From the NCBI RefSeq assembly GCF_003182595.1, contig NZ_PDNZ01000008.1, forward strand, positions 1-64,000: a stretch of DNA of 64,000 bases. Reading direction: 5' to 3'. This DNA comes from Prosthecochloris marina (lineage in GTDB: Bacteria > Bacteroidota > Chlorobiia > Chlorobiales > Chlorobiaceae). The position numbers and the translations under genes are program-made. The notes below the pieces were generated by a model. The model had not been told where the DNA came from, ran no database searches, and was given only the letters and a program-made list of their open reading frames with translations. Below, piece after piece: positions 27,435 to 38,287 of the stretch. Each line of letters begins with the position of its first letter. Positions within the stretch are counted from its first letter, which is position 1.

Positions 27435-28721
27435 TCAAAGCTTTTCCCACCAGTCTTTCAAGCGATCGACTATTTTCCTCCCCGTTTCTCCCTCCGGATG
27501 ACTCTCTTCGGCATCGACGGGTTCCGTCTGACCATCACGCAAGTCAATCACATCGCTATCCTGAAAATCGCTGTTTTCAAAAGAGTACGCAACAAGCCCC
27601 ATAACCGTAGCATAAATGGGATTGTTGATTGCCCCTTTGATACCACCCGATACCCCTTCGGGAAAACCGGTCCTCACATCGAGTCCCAGTATATTCGAGG
27701 CAAGCGTATCGGTGCCGGGCATCAAACTACCGCCACCGGTAATGACCGCCCCTGCATTTAAATACTCAAAATATCCCGAACGTTTGACAGCCTCTCTGAT
27801 CAGTTCGAAAATCTCCATCATGCGAGCCTCGATAATCAAAGTCAGTGAACTCTTCATAAAAGATTTGCAGGGACGTCCCTCTATGCCGTCTATAAGAATC
27901 TCCTCATCTTCAATTCGCTCCTTCGAATAAGCGAAACCATGCTTGATCTTGAGTTCTTCGGCAACCTCGTAGAGGGCCTTGACACCGTATGCAACGTCAT
28001 GCGTTACATCATTGGCTGCGACTTTGATCACTTCGGAAAAGCGTATCGCTCCATCGATATAGATAGCGACTTCTGTTGTCCCCCCTCCGATATCGACAAT
28101 GACAACACCACTTTTTTTCTCACTCTTTTTCATAACAGCAAGACCCGAAGCTATCGGTTCGAACGTCATGGCATTGACTTCGAGACCCGCTTTTTCAACA
28201 CATTGCTTGATATTGCGGATCTTGGTTTTCATCCCTACAACAATGTAGGCACTGCCGCGCATCGTAGTTCCGGCCATCCCGATCGGATCAAGCACACCCT
28301 CCTGATCATCGACAATGAACTCCTGGGGAATTACATGGATAATCTCATGATCGATGTCCAGATAGCGAATATTGGTCTTTGCTTTTTCTAGGAAACGTTT
28401 CACATCCGAAGCATTGACGACACCGGACTGATTGACACTTATCTCGGAATTACTGTTGATGCAATGAACGTGAGCTCCTGATATACCGACATTTACCCCC
28501 TTTATACGAATAGAGGATTCACGCTCGGCATCTGCGACCGCTGATTTGATGGCATCGACCGTTTTGTTGATGTTGACGACCGTGGCCCGCTGGAGCCCTT
28601 CGGAATCGGTACGACCCTTGCCGAGGATGTTGAGTTTTCCCACTTCATCCTTTTCGGCAACGACAACACAGACCTTTGTTGTCCCTATGTCAAGCCCAAC
28701 GACTATATTGCTTTTCTGCAT
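27435..28721 (-). CDS. ftsA: Cell division protein FtsA
   Basis: The 428-residue actin-like ATPase tethers FtsZ to the membrane. Phosphate-binding loops VGLDIGTTKVCVV near the N-terminus and VIVDIGGGTTEVAIY are typical. A C-terminal amphipathic helix (IVDRLKDWWEKL) is the membrane-targeting sequence. AGGATG precedes the ATG. It lies between ftsQ and ftsZ. Confidence 0.96.
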   Translation of the reverse strand: MQKSNIVVGLDIGTTKVCVVVAEKDEVGKLNILGKGRTDSEGLQRATVVNINKTVDAIKSAVADAERESSIRIKGVNVGISGAHVHCINSNSEISVNQSGVVNASDVKRFLEKAKTNIRYLDIDHEIIHVIPQEFIVDDQEGVLDPIGMAGTTMRGSAYIVVGMKTKIRNIKQCVEKAGLEVNAMTFEPIASGLAVMKKSEKKSGVVIVDIGGGTTEVAIYIDGAIRFSEVIKVAANDVTHDVAYGVKALYEVAEELKIKHGFAYSKERIEDEEILIDGIEGRPCKSFMKSSLTLIIEARMMEIFELIREAVKRSGYFEYLNAGAVITGGGSLMPGTDTLASNILGLDVRTGFPEGVSGGIKGAINNPIYATVMGLVAYSFENSDFQDSDVIDLRDGQTEPVDAEESHPEGETGRKIVDRLKDWWEKL

Positions 28722-28745
28722 TATTTCATCCTGTACACGATGATA

Positions 28746-29618
28746 TCAGGGCGATATCCTCTGCGAACTTCCACGGCCGCTCTCTACCGCAAAAACCCTT
28801 TTGTCAAATCGCAAATCAACCTTCTCATAACCGTCGAGTCCCATTTTTTCAACCACCTTTTGCCAGAATATCTCGAATTTTTTCAACTTTTCCTTGTAGT
28901 CTCCATCATTCCCGACGATAAAACGGGTAGGGGTACCGGCTACCGAAAAATAAGCACCGTTTTCCCCTTCCAGACACACATCTCGTACCAATAACCGCGC
29001 GTATTCAGATGCTCTTAAAGCCTCGACCATCTCTTTGAGAACAGCAAAATGCTTTTCATCGGCTTTTTTCAAGTGGGTTCCCTTGACGTGTCTTGTTTTC
29101 ATCCCGGTGACCTGAAGCAGTCTCGACGAAGAAGGGGGAAGGTCACGATAAGGCAAGATATAACCTTCCGTGTCAATAACCTGAACTTTATCACCATTCA
29201 CAACCTTCACCATGGGAACACGTTCTTCAACCGTGACCCGAACGATTCCGTTCATCTCTTTCGTGATACCGGCCCTCCGGATATAGGGCAGCTCGGCATA
29301 GCGCTTCGTAAGAACAGCATCATCAACATCATCGAGATCTCTGCCGAGCAGACCCGCCGCCTTTTCCCGTAGCTCCCCGGTATCCAGCAAGCGATTGCCG
29401 CTGACAATAATATCTCTGACCCAGACACTCCTTTGCCAATGTTGAGCATAGATCCCGAGCCCCACAAGCATTACCACAAGAACAAGCAGCACCGGCACGA
29501 TAAAGCGCCATCGTGGCTCTGCCGGACCAGAATCGGTCCCGTCATTCAACCCGGCTGCCGGCTCATCGTGTTTTTCCGGAGGAGTACCGGGGTCATCATC
29601 ATAGACAAATCCTTTCAT
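28746..29618 (-). CDS. ftsQ: Cell division protein FtsQ/DivIB
   Basis: The 290-residue single-pass protein has a cytoplasmic N-terminus, a membrane helix (about 33-55), and a POTRA domain beginning WVRDIIVSGNRLLDTGELREK. It scaffolds the divisome from the periplasm. The ATG overlaps the murB stop as TGATG; a GTG two codons earlier is possible but less likely. Confidence 0.9.
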   Translation of the reverse strand: MKGFVYDDDPGTPPEKHDEPAAGLNDGTDSGPAEPRWRFIVPVLLVLVVMLVGLGIYAQHWQRSVWVRDIIVSGNRLLDTGELREKAAGLLGRDLDDVDDAVLTKRYAELPYIRRAGITKEMNGIVRVTVEERVPMVKVVNGDKVQVIDTEGYILPYRDLPPSSSRLLQVTGMKTRHVKGTHLKKADEKHFAVLKEMVEALRASEYARLLVRDVCLEGENGAYFSVAGTPTRFIVGNDGDYKEKLKKFEIFWQKVVEKMGLDGYEKVDLRFDKRVFAVESGRGSSQRISP

Positions 29619-30550
29619 CAACACAGGGTCTTTTCGTATCCGAGAAGTTTTACTTCCAGTTCAAGAGACACCCCGAACATCTTTCGAACATGTTCTTTTG
29701 CAAGGCAAATCAACTCCATAACATCAGCCGAAGCCGCTTCACCGGTATTGATAATAATGTTGGCGTGCTCTTGTGAAATCATCGCGCCACCTTTGCAGGT
29801 CCCTTTGAGTCCACAGGCATCGATCATCTGACCGGCACTGAGACCGGAAGGATTCTCTTCAGGCCTCGGATTACGAAAAACACTTCCGGCATTGGGCCAT
29901 GACAACGGTTGTGAAAGAGCCCTTTTCTCGAACGCCTCTCTGCGCAGCTGACTCCGTCTACCATGTTCTGCAGTGGAAAGTTTCTCGAGTTTCATACCTG
30001 AACCAAGAATGACGCTCTCCCCGAGGGAGCTATAACGATAGCCAAACCGGATGTCCTCTGCTGAAATAACACGAGGCTTACCGTTTTCGAATATTTCAAC
30101 CCAGGATACAACACCCGACATTTCCTGGCCATATGCTCCTGCATTCATCGCAACAGCCCCTCCAATCGTTCCGGGAATTCCCTGTAACATCTCAAGACCG
30201 CCAAGAGAAAGAGAAAATGTTTTTTCGGCGATCACCGGAAGCGGAACCCCAGCACTGCAGGTCAGAATATTTTTCTTGATCGTGTAATTTCCCAGTGCTC
30301 TCGACGTCACGATAACAGCACCCCTGATACCGTCATCATGCACCACAAGGTTGGTTCCTCTACCGATGAGGGTATAGGGAAGATTTCTCTCCTCAAAAAA
30401 CGACAGCGCTCGGCAAAGATCATCTCTATCAAGAGGGTCAACATAAAAATCAGCCGATCCTCCGACCTTCAGAGCCGTATGCTCTTTCATGGACTCACCA
30501 AGCAGCACCCGCCCCTTGATAGCATCCAGCAGTTCTTCAGTACTGATCAT
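29618..30550 (-). CDS. murB: UDP-N-acetylenolpyruvoylglucosamine reductase
   Basis: The 310-residue FAD enzyme reduces UDP-GlcNAc-enolpyruvate to UDP-MurNAc. KEHTALKVGGSADFYV and LIGRGTNLVV bind FAD, and WPNAGSVFRNP holds the proton-donor Ser. The ATG at 30550 was chosen; the frame runs 30 codons further upstream and would overlap murC by 32 bases, with sequence that does not look conserved. It sits between murC and ftsQ. Confidence 0.93.
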   Translation of the reverse strand: MISTEELLDAIKGRVLLGESMKEHTALKVGGSADFYVDPLDRDDLCRALSFFEERNLPYTLIGRGTNLVVHDDGIRGAVIVTSRALGNYTIKKNILTCSAGVPLPVIAEKTFSLSLGGLEMLQGIPGTIGGAVAMNAGAYGQEMSGVVSWVEIFENGKPRVISAEDIRFGYRYSSLGESVILGSGMKLEKLSTAEHGRRSQLRREAFEKRALSQPLSWPNAGSVFRNPRPEENPSGLSAGQMIDACGLKGTCKGGAMISQEHANIIINTGEAASADVMELICLAKEHVRKMFGVSLELEVKLLGYEKTLC

Positions 30551-30608
30551 CTCTATAACTGTTGATCTGTTTAGAAAATAGATTACGCTCAAACGTTTTA
30601 CTTCCGGC

Positions 30609-32006
30609 TTACTGGTTCCTGCGCTGACATTTCCCGGCAAGCTCCACCGCGACTCTGGTTATGCTCCCGGCCCCCATGCAAAGCAAGAGTTTTCCTGCAA
30701 CACAGTAACCTTCCAGGATGGAGCAGAGTTCCTCCTTGCCCGGTATAAACTTCACCTTTTGAGCACCGGCAACCGTTGCAGCCTTTGCAACCAGGGCCCC
30801 GTCGATGCCGGGAAAGTCATCAGGGTTCTCACGCGCCGCAAACACATCGGTCACAATAACGCTATCGGCATTTGAAAGCGCCCAGCCATATTCGTTCGAA
30901 AAGTCCCTGGTCCTGGAAAAAAGATGAGGCTGGAACACAGCGATAACTTCATAATCCTGCCACCCCGCTTTCGCCGCTTTAACCGCTGCCTTGACCTCGG
31001 AAGGATGATGCGCATAATCGTCAATGATGACCGGCCCTCCTTCCTTGCCATACCTGATCTGAAATCGTCTTCTCATCCCGTTGAATGCAGCAAGACCCGA
31101 AACAAGGCGTTCAACCGGCAATCCCATCTCCACGCCTGTTGCAATTGCCGCCAACGCATTATGCACATTGTGCCTCCCAGGAACAGCGATATTGAAACGC
31201 GCCATTTCCTTTTTTTGATGGTCTACCGTAAAAAAGGTTCTATTTCGGTCGACTTCTATATCCCGGGCCATAAAATCCGCAGACTCCTCGATACCGTAAG
31301 TGATCGAGCGCCTGTCGAGCCGAGGAATGATGTTGCGTACTTCCGGCCAGTCAACACAGCACAGCACCCGCCCATAAAACGGTACCTTGTTGGCAAAAGC
31401 GATAAAAGCCTCCCTGAGTTCCTCTATCCCTCCATAGGTATCTGTATGCTCGATCTCAAGACTGTTGATCACGGCAAGGGAAGGGGTTAATCTGAGAAAC
31501 GCACGATCGTACTCGTCAGCCTCTATCACCATGTACCGACCGTCGCCAACCCTGGTGCTTCCTTTCAGGTAATCCGAAATCCCTCCTATCATGACCGTCG
31601 GAGCTTCTCCAGCCTCGATGAGCATCGTTGCGATCATCGCGGTTGTCGTGGTCTTGCCATGGGTACCTGCAACACAGATACCACTTTTATATCGCATCAG
31701 TTCCCCGAGCATTTCATCTCTCTTGATCACCGGAACCCCTTTTCGCAGTGCTGCGGCGATCTCCACATTGTCACAAGTCGATATGGCGGAAGAGTATACA
31801 ACGACATCGCTCTCCCCGATATTTTTTTCACTGTGCCCCTTCGCAACGGTCGCACCCTCTTCCTTGAGTTTTTCCGTCACTTCATTGACGGCAATGTCCG
31901 AACCGGTAACGGTTAAGCCTGATTTCAGCAACAATTCGGCGATAGCACTCATCCCCGCCCCGCCGATCCCGACAATGTGAACACATTTTGTATTTCCCAG
32001 TTCCAC
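30609..32006 (-). CDS. murC: UDP-N-acetylmuramate-L-alanine ligase
   Basis: The 465-residue Mur ligase adds L-Ala to UDP-MurNAc. It begins with GTG. The N-terminal Rossmann motif is [18 protein letters not shown], the ATP P-loop is [12 protein letters not shown], and the central domain contains [12 protein letters not shown] and the [11 protein letters not shown] family motif ([15 protein letters not shown] here). It follows murG after 11 bases. Confidence 0.96.
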   Translation of the reverse strand: MELGNTKCVHIVGIGGAGMSAIAELLLKSGLTVTGSDIAVNEVTEKLKEEGATVAKGHSEKNIGESDVVVYSSAISTCDNVEIAAALRKGVPVIKRDEMLGELMRYKSGICVAGTHGKTTTTAMIATMLIEAGEAPTVMIGGISDYLKGSTRVGDGRYMVIEADEYDRAFLRLTPSLAVINSLEIEHTDTYGGIEELREAFIAFANKVPFYGRVLCCVDWPEVRNIIPRLDRRSITYGIEESADFMARDIEVDRNRTFFTVDHQKKEMARFNIAVPGRHNVHNALAAIATGVEMGLPVERLVSGLAAFNGMRRRFQIRYGKEGGPVIIDDYAHHPSEVKAAVKAAKAGWQDYEVIAVFQPHLFSRTRDFSNEYGWALSNADSVIVTDVFAARENPDDFPGIDGALVAKAATVAGAQKVKFIPGKEELCSILEGYCVAGKLLLCMGAGSITRVAVELAGKCQRRNQ

Positions 32007-32017
32007 TTATTCCACTT

Positions 32018-33112
32018 TTAGCTGTTTCCTAATTGAATGATCTTCCCGGCAAGCTCGCTTGCCGCGTCCGGTTTTCCATGCTTTCTGCAAGCAACCGCCA
32101 TTTTTTCCCGAGCCGCACCGTCCTTCAACAACCCATAAACCTTTTCCTTCGCTCCCTTGTCACTAATCTCACCGTCAGAGATCAACACAGCCGCCCCATC
32201 TTTAGCCAATGCCTCCGCATTGAAGAATTGATGATTCCCGGTCGCATAGGGGTAGGGAACCAGAATCGCCGGCTTGCCGAGATTGGTCAGCTCCGCTATG
32301 GTCGACGCCCCAGCCCTGCACAGGACGAGGTCAGCCGCGGCATAAGCACTGCCCATATCGTTGATATAAGGCCCGATCCACAGATTGCTCGAAGGAACAC
32401 ACGCCTTGCTGATCGCCTCGAAGTCCAGTGAACCGGTTTGCCATATGACATTAGCCGTACCCTCGAGTTCTCCCACCCATTGTTTAACGGCATTGTTGAT
32501 AGACCGTGCTCCCCGGCTTCCACCAAAAACAAGAAGAGTCGGCAGTCCTGGATCGAGACCGAACGATTTTCCTGCCTCCCCGCTATGGGCGAGAGAAAAA
32601 CTGCGGGCGGGATTGCCTGAAACGTAAATCCCTTTCTTTCTCTTCAGAAAACGGCGGCTGTCGGGAAAAGAAAGATGCACTTCGGTAGCAAACAAAGAAA
32701 GCAACCGTGTCGTCACACCGGGAAACGCATTCTGTTCCTGTATAAGATTTTTTTTCCCGAGCATCTGTGCGGCAAGCAGCAATGGAGCGCTGACAAACCC
32801 GCCCGTACCGACAACCACATCGGGACGCTCCTTCCTGATCAGGGAAACCGCCTTACGGACCGAACCGGCAAAATCGGTCAGCACAGCTGCGTTACCAAGC
32901 ATATCAACCAGCGACCGCCCACGGCTGAATCCACGAACCTTGAAGGTATCCAGACCATAGCCCAGTCGGGGGACCTCTCTCGACTCGATACCTTTTTCCG
33001 TACCGGCAAACGAAACTTCCGTTTCAGGCAGGCGTTTCAGAAGCTCTTCGGCCATCGCTACAGCCGGATAAAGATGGCCGCCCGTTCCTCCGCCCGCAAA
33101 GATAACCCTCAT
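32018..33112 (-). CDS. murG: UDP-GlcNAc:lipid I N-acetylglucosaminyltransferase MurG
   Basis: The 364-residue GT-B glycosyltransferase makes lipid II on the inner face of the membrane. FAGGGTGGHLYPAVA at the N-terminus and VFGGSRGARSINNAV mark the two Rossmann domains. LCRAGASTIAEL is the UDP-GlcNAc site, followed by PYPYATGNHQFFNA. Its ATG overlaps the ftsW stop as ATGA. Confidence 0.96.
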   Translation of the reverse strand: MRVIFAGGGTGGHLYPAVAMAEELLKRLPETEVSFAGTEKGIESREVPRLGYGLDTFKVRGFSRGRSLVDMLGNAAVLTDFAGSVRKAVSLIRKERPDVVVGTGGFVSAPLLLAAQMLGKKNLIQEQNAFPGVTTRLLSLFATEVHLSFPDSRRFLKRKKGIYVSGNPARSFSLAHSGEAGKSFGLDPGLPTLLVFGGSRGARSINNAVKQWVGELEGTANVIWQTGSLDFEAISKACVPSSNLWIGPYINDMGSAYAAADLVLCRAGASTIAELTNLGKPAILVPYPYATGNHQFFNAEALAKDGAAVLISDGEISDKGAKEKVYGLLKDGAAREKMAVACRKHGKPDAASELAGKIIQLGNS

Positions 33113-34314
33113 TGAGCACCCCCTCTCATACCGGCATCGGGAGAAAGCATTTCCCCACCGTTCCTTTTCCTCGATATGTTGATAAGAATACCCACTCCGA
33201 GTGAATTAAACAGTAGCGCTGTCCCGCCGTAACTGATAAAGGGAAGAGGAACCCCTGTCGTGGGAAGCACATGGCTTGCAACCGCTATATTGATAAATGC
33301 ATACAGCACGATGGTAATGGTGATGCCAAGCGCGACAAAACGACCGAAACCATCTGCAGCGTTCTTGGCGATGATCAGTCCGCAGACAAAAAAGGCGGCA
33401 AAAAGAGAGAGAACAGCCACCGCTCCGATAAATCCGAATTCCTCACCGATAATCACAAACACAAAATCATTGTAGGAAAGCGGCAGAAAAAGCTCACGTT
33501 GTTTACTCTCACCGATCCCCAGTCCGAACATCCCGCCGTTGCCGAGACCTATGAGAGCCTGACGCACCTGGTAGGAAAGCTGCTGCTCATTGCCTCCGTT
33601 GAAAAACGACAAAAGCCGTGCAACTCTGTACGGCTGCGCTATCGCAAACAACCCTGCCAGCGGAATAAGCGGAACTGCCGTGGCGAGCAAATGCTTGAAC
33701 CGTACACCCCCGAGAAACATCATGGTAAAACCGATGGTAGCAACAAGCGAAGCCGTACTGAAGTTAGGAGCAAAAGCAATGAGCGCAACGACCGTGAGTA
33801 AAAGCGTCAGCAAAGGATAATAGCTTTCATTGAGATCTTTGATGAAATCCCGTTTGTCGGTGATCAGCCTCGCAAAATGAAAAATCAGAGCATATTTGGC
33901 GAAATCGGACACCTGGAAGCTTATCGGACCAAGAGGAATCCAGCGGGCCGCCCCCTTGATGACTCCTATGAATTTGAAAAACAAGAGTCCGGCAAGCAGA
34001 ATGATACTCAGAAAGAAAAGAACCTTGCTCAGTTTTCTGAAAATCCGATAATCGATCGAAGAAAACACAATCACCGTAGCCAGTCCCAAAAACGTAAAAA
34101 ACACCTGTCTCCACAGAAAGTACTCGGGATTCGAAAATTTCCGCTGTGCCCATCCGGCCCCGCTGCTGTAAACGACAACAACTCCGATACACATCAAAAA
34201 AACAACGATAAGAAGCAGAAGCTTACCTGCAACACTTTTAGCCTCGACGGCTTGACCCGGAGCGGCGATTTTCCCGACTGCACTTACCTCGACCATATCT
34301 TCGCTGTGTTTCAT
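33109..34314 (-). CDS. ftsW: Peptidoglycan glycosyltransferase FtsW (SEDS)
   Basis: The 401-residue SEDS-family polytopic protein polymerises septal glycan with FtsI. Ten membrane helices are expected; conserved loops GAARWIPLGPISFQVSDFAKYA and the C-terminal LPTTGVPLPFISYGGTALL are present. The ATG at 34314 overlaps the murD stop as ATGA and was preferred over the longer frame. Confidence 0.94.
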   Translation of the reverse strand: MKHSEDMVEVSAVGKIAAPGQAVEAKSVAGKLLLLIVVFLMCIGVVVVYSSGAGWAQRKFSNPEYFLWRQVFFTFLGLATVIVFSSIDYRIFRKLSKVLFFLSIILLAGLLFFKFIGVIKGAARWIPLGPISFQVSDFAKYALIFHFARLITDKRDFIKDLNESYYPLLTLLLTVVALIAFAPNFSTASLVATIGFTMMFLGGVRFKHLLATAVPLIPLAGLFAIAQPYRVARLLSFFNGGNEQQLSYQVRQALIGLGNGGMFGLGIGESKQRELFLPLSYNDFVFVIIGEEFGFIGAVAVLSLFAAFFVCGLIIAKNAADGFGRFVALGITITIVLYAFINIAVASHVLPTTGVPLPFISYGGTALLFNSLGVGILINISRKRNGGEMLSPDAGMRGGAQ

Positions 34315-35717
34315 TCGGCCATCTCCCGAATACACGTCTTGAACATTTTGCCCCTTTCCTCGAAATTTTCAAACATATCGAAACTCGAACATCCCGGTGA
34401 AAAAAGAACCGTCTCACCCTGAACCGCATTCAGCCCTGCCAACGCCACCGCCTCTTCCAGGGATGAGGCCTGAACAACCTTGACGAGAGTGGAAAACGCC
34501 GCCATAAACTTATCCCTCGATTCACCGAAAGCTACCAACGTCGAAACTTTTTGGCGAATCATATCCTCAAGCTCGCTGAAATCATCCCCTTTTCCACGCC
34601 CGCCTGCCATCAAAACAACCTTTCCCGGTACGGTTTCCAGCGCCCGCTGCAGTGCATTGAGATTCGTTGCTTTCGAATCGTTTATCCAGTCAACCCCGTT
34701 GAATGTCCCGACATACTCCTGGCGATGCTCCACGCCGCCAAACGTTCCGAGGGCTTCCTGCACCGGAGCCGTGCCGATACCCGCAACCCTGACTGCAGCA
34801 ACCGCAGCAAGAGCGTTTTCAAGATTATGACTCCCTCTGAAGCTTCTTTTGAACAGATCATCCTTGCTGATTACCGCCTCTTTTTTGCCTCCGATCACGG
34901 TTGTCAGGCACCTTCCGTCCATTGTCGCATAATTGTCATTTACCCCGGCAAAACGCTCTTTGCTCTTGCTGAACGGCACTAAACCCGGAACATACTCCCG
35001 ATGGTCCGCAAAATGAGCACGCAGGATTTCATTGTCGGCGTTATAGACCAGCCAGTCATCCTTACGCTGATTTGCATAAATCCTGTACTTTGCTTCAGCA
35101 TAACGCTGCATACTCCCGTCATAACGGTCAAGATGGTCCGGCATGATGTTGGTTATGACGGCAACATCCGGCCTGAACGACGTACAACGTTCCAACTGGT
35201 AGCTGCTGAGTTCGACTACCGCAACATCTCCGGGGCTCATCTCCCCGACAAGAGATGAAAAAGGAACACCGATATTGCCGACGCTGAACACCCGGTATCC
35301 CCGTTCAGCCGCATCGACACCGCACATGGCGGCTATCAGTGTCGCAGTCGTTGTCTTGCCGTCCGTTCCGGTCACTCCTATAATACGAGCCCTGCAGAAC
35401 CACGATGCCACCTCGATTTCACTGAACAACCCGACACCGTTCTTCCCCATCACCTCGACGACCGGCACATGAGGAGGGATACCGGGGCTCACCACGGCGA
35501 AGTCCGTTTCGAGCACCTTGTGACTGTGCCCTCCCTCCTCGAAAGCGATACCTCTCTCTTGAAGGCATGCTCGCTCATGGCCTCCAAGAGGCCCACTGTC
35601 ACTCACAAAAACATGAGCTCCATGCCTCTGCAGCAGCAACGCCACGGCAATACCGCTACGCTTCGCCCCGAGAACACTGACATATGCCCCTTTTACACGT
35701 TCTGCCTTCACACTCAT
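34311..35717 (-). CDS. murD: UDP-N-acetylmuramoyl-L-alanine-D-glutamate ligase
   Basis: The 468-residue ligase adds D-Glu to UDP-MurNAc-L-Ala. The N-terminal Rossmann motif is [13 protein letters not shown], the P-loop [13 protein letters not shown], and the late motif [16 protein letters not shown] is characteristic of MurD. The ATG at 35717 overlaps the mraY stop as ATGA. The frame opens 28 codons earlier inside mraY, which is unlikely to be used. Confidence 0.96.
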   Translation of the reverse strand: MSVKAERVKGAYVSVLGAKRSGIAVALLLQRHGAHVFVSDSGPLGGHERACLQERGIAFEEGGHSHKVLETDFAVVSPGIPPHVPVVEVMGKNGVGLFSEIEVASWFCRARIIGVTGTDGKTTTATLIAAMCGVDAAERGYRVFSVGNIGVPFSSLVGEMSPGDVAVVELSSYQLERCTSFRPDVAVITNIMPDHLDRYDGSMQRYAEAKYRIYANQRKDDWLVYNADNEILRAHFADHREYVPGLVPFSKSKERFAGVNDNYATMDGRCLTTVIGGKKEAVISKDDLFKRSFRGSHNLENALAAVAAVRVAGIGTAPVQEALGTFGGVEHRQEYVGTFNGVDWINDSKATNLNALQRALETVPGKVVLMAGGRGKGDDFSELEDMIRQKVSTLVAFGESRDKFMAAFSTLVKVVQASSLEEAVALAGLNAVQGETVLFSPGCSSFDMFENFEERGKMFKTCIREMAE

Positions 35718-36823
35718 CTCAATTTTAACGTCATCAGACTGGCAAGGAAAAACAACAGCGTGATGATCCAGAACCGTATGACAATCTTTTCTTCCGCCCA
35801 CCCTTTCATCTGGTAATGATGGTGCAGGGGTGCCATGAGAAATATCCGCTTTCCTTCACCGTACCGCCACTTGGTAAATTTAAACCAGGCAACCTGCAAA
35901 GAAACGGAAAGAGTTTCGACGAGAAACGTTCCGGCCAGTACCGGAAGCAGCAACTCCTTTTTTATCAACAACGCAATAACGGCTATCGCACTGCCGAGAG
36001 CCAGTGACCCTGTATCACCCATGAAAATCTCTGCAGGATGGGAATTGAACCATAAAAACCCCACGCACGCCATAACGATCGCCATACTGACTATCGTAAC
36101 TTCTCCGCCTCCGGGAATGTAGGCAATGTCAAGGTAGTCGGCATACACCGTGTTACCGCCAAGATAGGCGAATCCGCCAAGCCCGAACACAACGATACCC
36201 GATACACCGGCGGCAAGGCCGTCAAGGCCATCAGTGAGATTGACCGCATTGGAAACGGCAGTAATGATAAACACCACTATGGGAATGTACCACCAGCCGT
36301 AATCGATCATCAAATCCTTGAAAAAAGGAATCGTCGTTTCCGTCAGGAGTACTGAAAATGCAGGATCATAGTGTGTATAAAACCCGATGAACAGGCCGAG
36401 AGAAACCTGACCGACCAACTTGTACTTGGCGGACAGCCCACCTTTGATTTTCAGCACAACTTTCCGGTAGTCATCGACAAATCCGATAGCTCCCATCCAG
36501 AGGATAGAGAGAAAAATAAGCCAGACATAGGGATCGTCAAGCTTTGCCCAGAGCATGCCGGAAACAAGCACTGAAAATATAATCAGTGTCCCCCCCATTG
36601 TCGGCAGCTCCTTCTTCTTCTTGCGGTGTTCAGCCGGCGCCTCCTCCTTGACCGGTTCGATATATTTGGACTTGAGATACCCGATCAGCTTCGGACCGGC
36701 AAGAATGGTAATCAAAAGAGACGTAATAGCGGCAGCACTCGCCCTGAACGTAATATATTCTATAACGCCGAAACCCGGAGGGTCGAAAACCTCATTGATA
36801 TATTGCAGCAAATAGTAAAGCAT
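35714..36823 (-). CDS. mraY: Phospho-MurNAc-pentapeptide transferase MraY
   Basis: The 369-residue polytopic enzyme makes lipid I from UDP-MurNAc-pentapeptide and undecaprenyl phosphate. The conserved aspartates lie in GFVDDYRK and [23 protein letters not shown] and [12 protein letters not shown] are family signatures. A lysine-rich loop ([13 protein letters not shown]) precedes the second helix. No clear ribosome site precedes the ATG. Confidence 0.96.
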   Translation of the reverse strand: MLYYLLQYINEVFDPPGFGVIEYITFRASAAAITSLLITILAGPKLIGYLKSKYIEPVKEEAPAEHRKKKKELPTMGGTLIIFSVLVSGMLWAKLDDPYVWLIFLSILWMGAIGFVDDYRKVVLKIKGGLSAKYKLVGQVSLGLFIGFYTHYDPAFSVLLTETTIPFFKDLMIDYGWWYIPIVVFIITAVSNAVNLTDGLDGLAAGVSGIVVFGLGGFAYLGGNTVYADYLDIAYIPGGGEVTIVSMAIVMACVGFLWFNSHPAEIFMGDTGSLALGSAIAVIALLIKKELLLPVLAGTFLVETLSVSLQVAWFKFTKWRYGEGKRIFLMAPLHHHYQMKGWAEEKIVIRFWIITLLFFLASLMTLKLR

Positions 36824-36847
36824 AAAAAAAGAAATCCGATTTGTTGA

Positions 36848-38254
36848 TCAGTCCGATGCCATGAGACCTTCAGCGAATCGTTCCAGCCTCATTCCCCGTG
36901 AAGCCTTCAGCAGGAGAACGTCCCCCGGATCGAGCGAGGAGCTCAACACCTCCCGAAGCTTCTCTTCATCCGTAAAATGCCCGGAGCATTTTGCCCCGGC
37001 TTCTGCACAGCAAAGCGCTGCCTGCTCACCGAATGTGTAGAGCGAATCGATCCGCTGAAGCCCTGCAACATAACGCCCGATTGCCCGATGTTCCAGAGCG
37101 CTGGACTCCCCCAGCTCAAACATATCCCCTATGACCGCAACCCGTTTTCCTGAAGTCGGCAGCTCACACAACAAATCGAGCGCCTGACGCATCGAATCCG
37201 GATTGGCGTTATAGGTATCATTCACGACAGTGATCCCACCGGCGTTCTGAAACTCGAGCCGCTTCCATCCTTTTTGAGGCCGGAGGCCTTCGAGGCCAAC
37301 TGCGATTTGTTTCGGATTCAAACCGAAAAACAACCCTACCGCAGCAGCAGCCACTGCATTGGAAACGTTGTGGCGACCAGCGAAGTGCAGGGTAACGGAA
37401 ACAGTTCCTGCAGGGCAACACAGCGTAAACAATGCCTTCCCGGCAGCATCCATCCTGATATCTTCCGCCCATACACCATTGGCATCGAGCCTGTTACCGT
37501 AAGAAACGGTACCGGGCAGTCCAGCCGCAGCCTTATCGAGCCACTCGTCTTCGCGGTTCACGAAAGCAACACCATGATGCTTTTGCAGATATCTGTACAA
37601 AGCTGTTTCCGCATAAGCGACCCCATCCAGATCCTGTAAAAATTCAAGATGCTCATGACCGATATTGGTCAACAACCCATGAGTCGGCCTGGCAATCGCT
37701 GTAAGCAACTCCATTTCTCCAGGGTGGTTTATACCCATTTCAACAACAGCCATTTCGTGTTCTCTGCGGAGCCCGAAAAGCGTAAGCGGCACACCAAGAT
37801 GATTATTGAGATTACCCTCGCTCATATGAACCTTGTAGCGGCTCCGGAGCACCGACGCCGTCATCTCCTTGGTCGTTGTTTTTCCGTTGCTCCCGCCAAT
37901 TCCGATCACCGGAATATCGAACTTCGATCTGTAGAGCCTTGCAAGCTGTTGCATCGCATCCACGGTATCGGTTACCACAACATAGCCGAACCCTGGCTCT
38001 TTCTCTGCTGCACCCAGCTCATCATACCACTCTCTGTTGACAACAGCACAAGCCGCACCCCGTTCAAAAGCCTGGTGAACGTAGCGATGACCATCTGTTT
38101 TCTCTCCTTTCAGAGCAAAAAACAGTTCACCTCCCGTTACTTTTCGAGAGTCTATCACAACCAGCGGCTCGGCAAACATAACAGGATCATCCCGGGTAAA
38201 CCCGGCAACTACCCCGACAGCTTCAAAATCCTTTTTCTCCAAACAAACTGTCAT
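36848..38254 (-). CDS. murF: UDP-MurNAc-tripeptide-D-alanyl-D-alanine ligase
   Basis: The 468-residue ligase adds D-Ala-D-Ala to complete the pentapeptide. The N-terminal domain has DSRKVTGGELFFALKGEKTDGH, the P-loop is GIGGSNGKTTTKEM, and NDTYNANPDSMRQAL is the MurF signature. It lies between murE and mraY, which is the common dcw order. No ddl gene is found in the cluster. Confidence 0.96.
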   Translation of the reverse strand: MTVCLEKKDFEAVGVVAGFTRDDPVMFAEPLVVIDSRKVTGGELFFALKGEKTDGHRYVHQAFERGAACAVVNREWYDELGAAEKEPGFGYVVVTDTVDAMQQLARLYRSKFDIPVIGIGGSNGKTTTKEMTASVLRSRYKVHMSEGNLNNHLGVPLTLFGLRREHEMAVVEMGINHPGEMELLTAIARPTHGLLTNIGHEHLEFLQDLDGVAYAETALYRYLQKHHGVAFVNREDEWLDKAAAGLPGTVSYGNRLDANGVWAEDIRMDAAGKALFTLCCPAGTVSVTLHFAGRHNVSNAVAAAAVGLFFGLNPKQIAVGLEGLRPQKGWKRLEFQNAGGITVVNDTYNANPDSMRQALDLLCELPTSGKRVAVIGDMFELGESSALEHRAIGRYVAGLQRIDSLYTFGEQAALCCAEAGAKCSGHFTDEEKLREVLSSSLDPGDVLLLKASRGMRLERFAEGLMASD

Positions 38255-38287
38255 ATTCCCGGCTCAGCCCCTTTTTCTGATTTTCCT

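Noticed and set aside
26325..27761. 478-codon plus-strand open frame
   Set aside because: Antisense to ftsZ and ftsA, with low-complexity, Arg/His-rich translation typical of an opposite-strand shadow.
29618..29624. GTG start for ftsQ two codons before the ATG
   Set aside because: The ATG gives the TGATG overlap with murB, a common coupled junction; the GTG has no added support.
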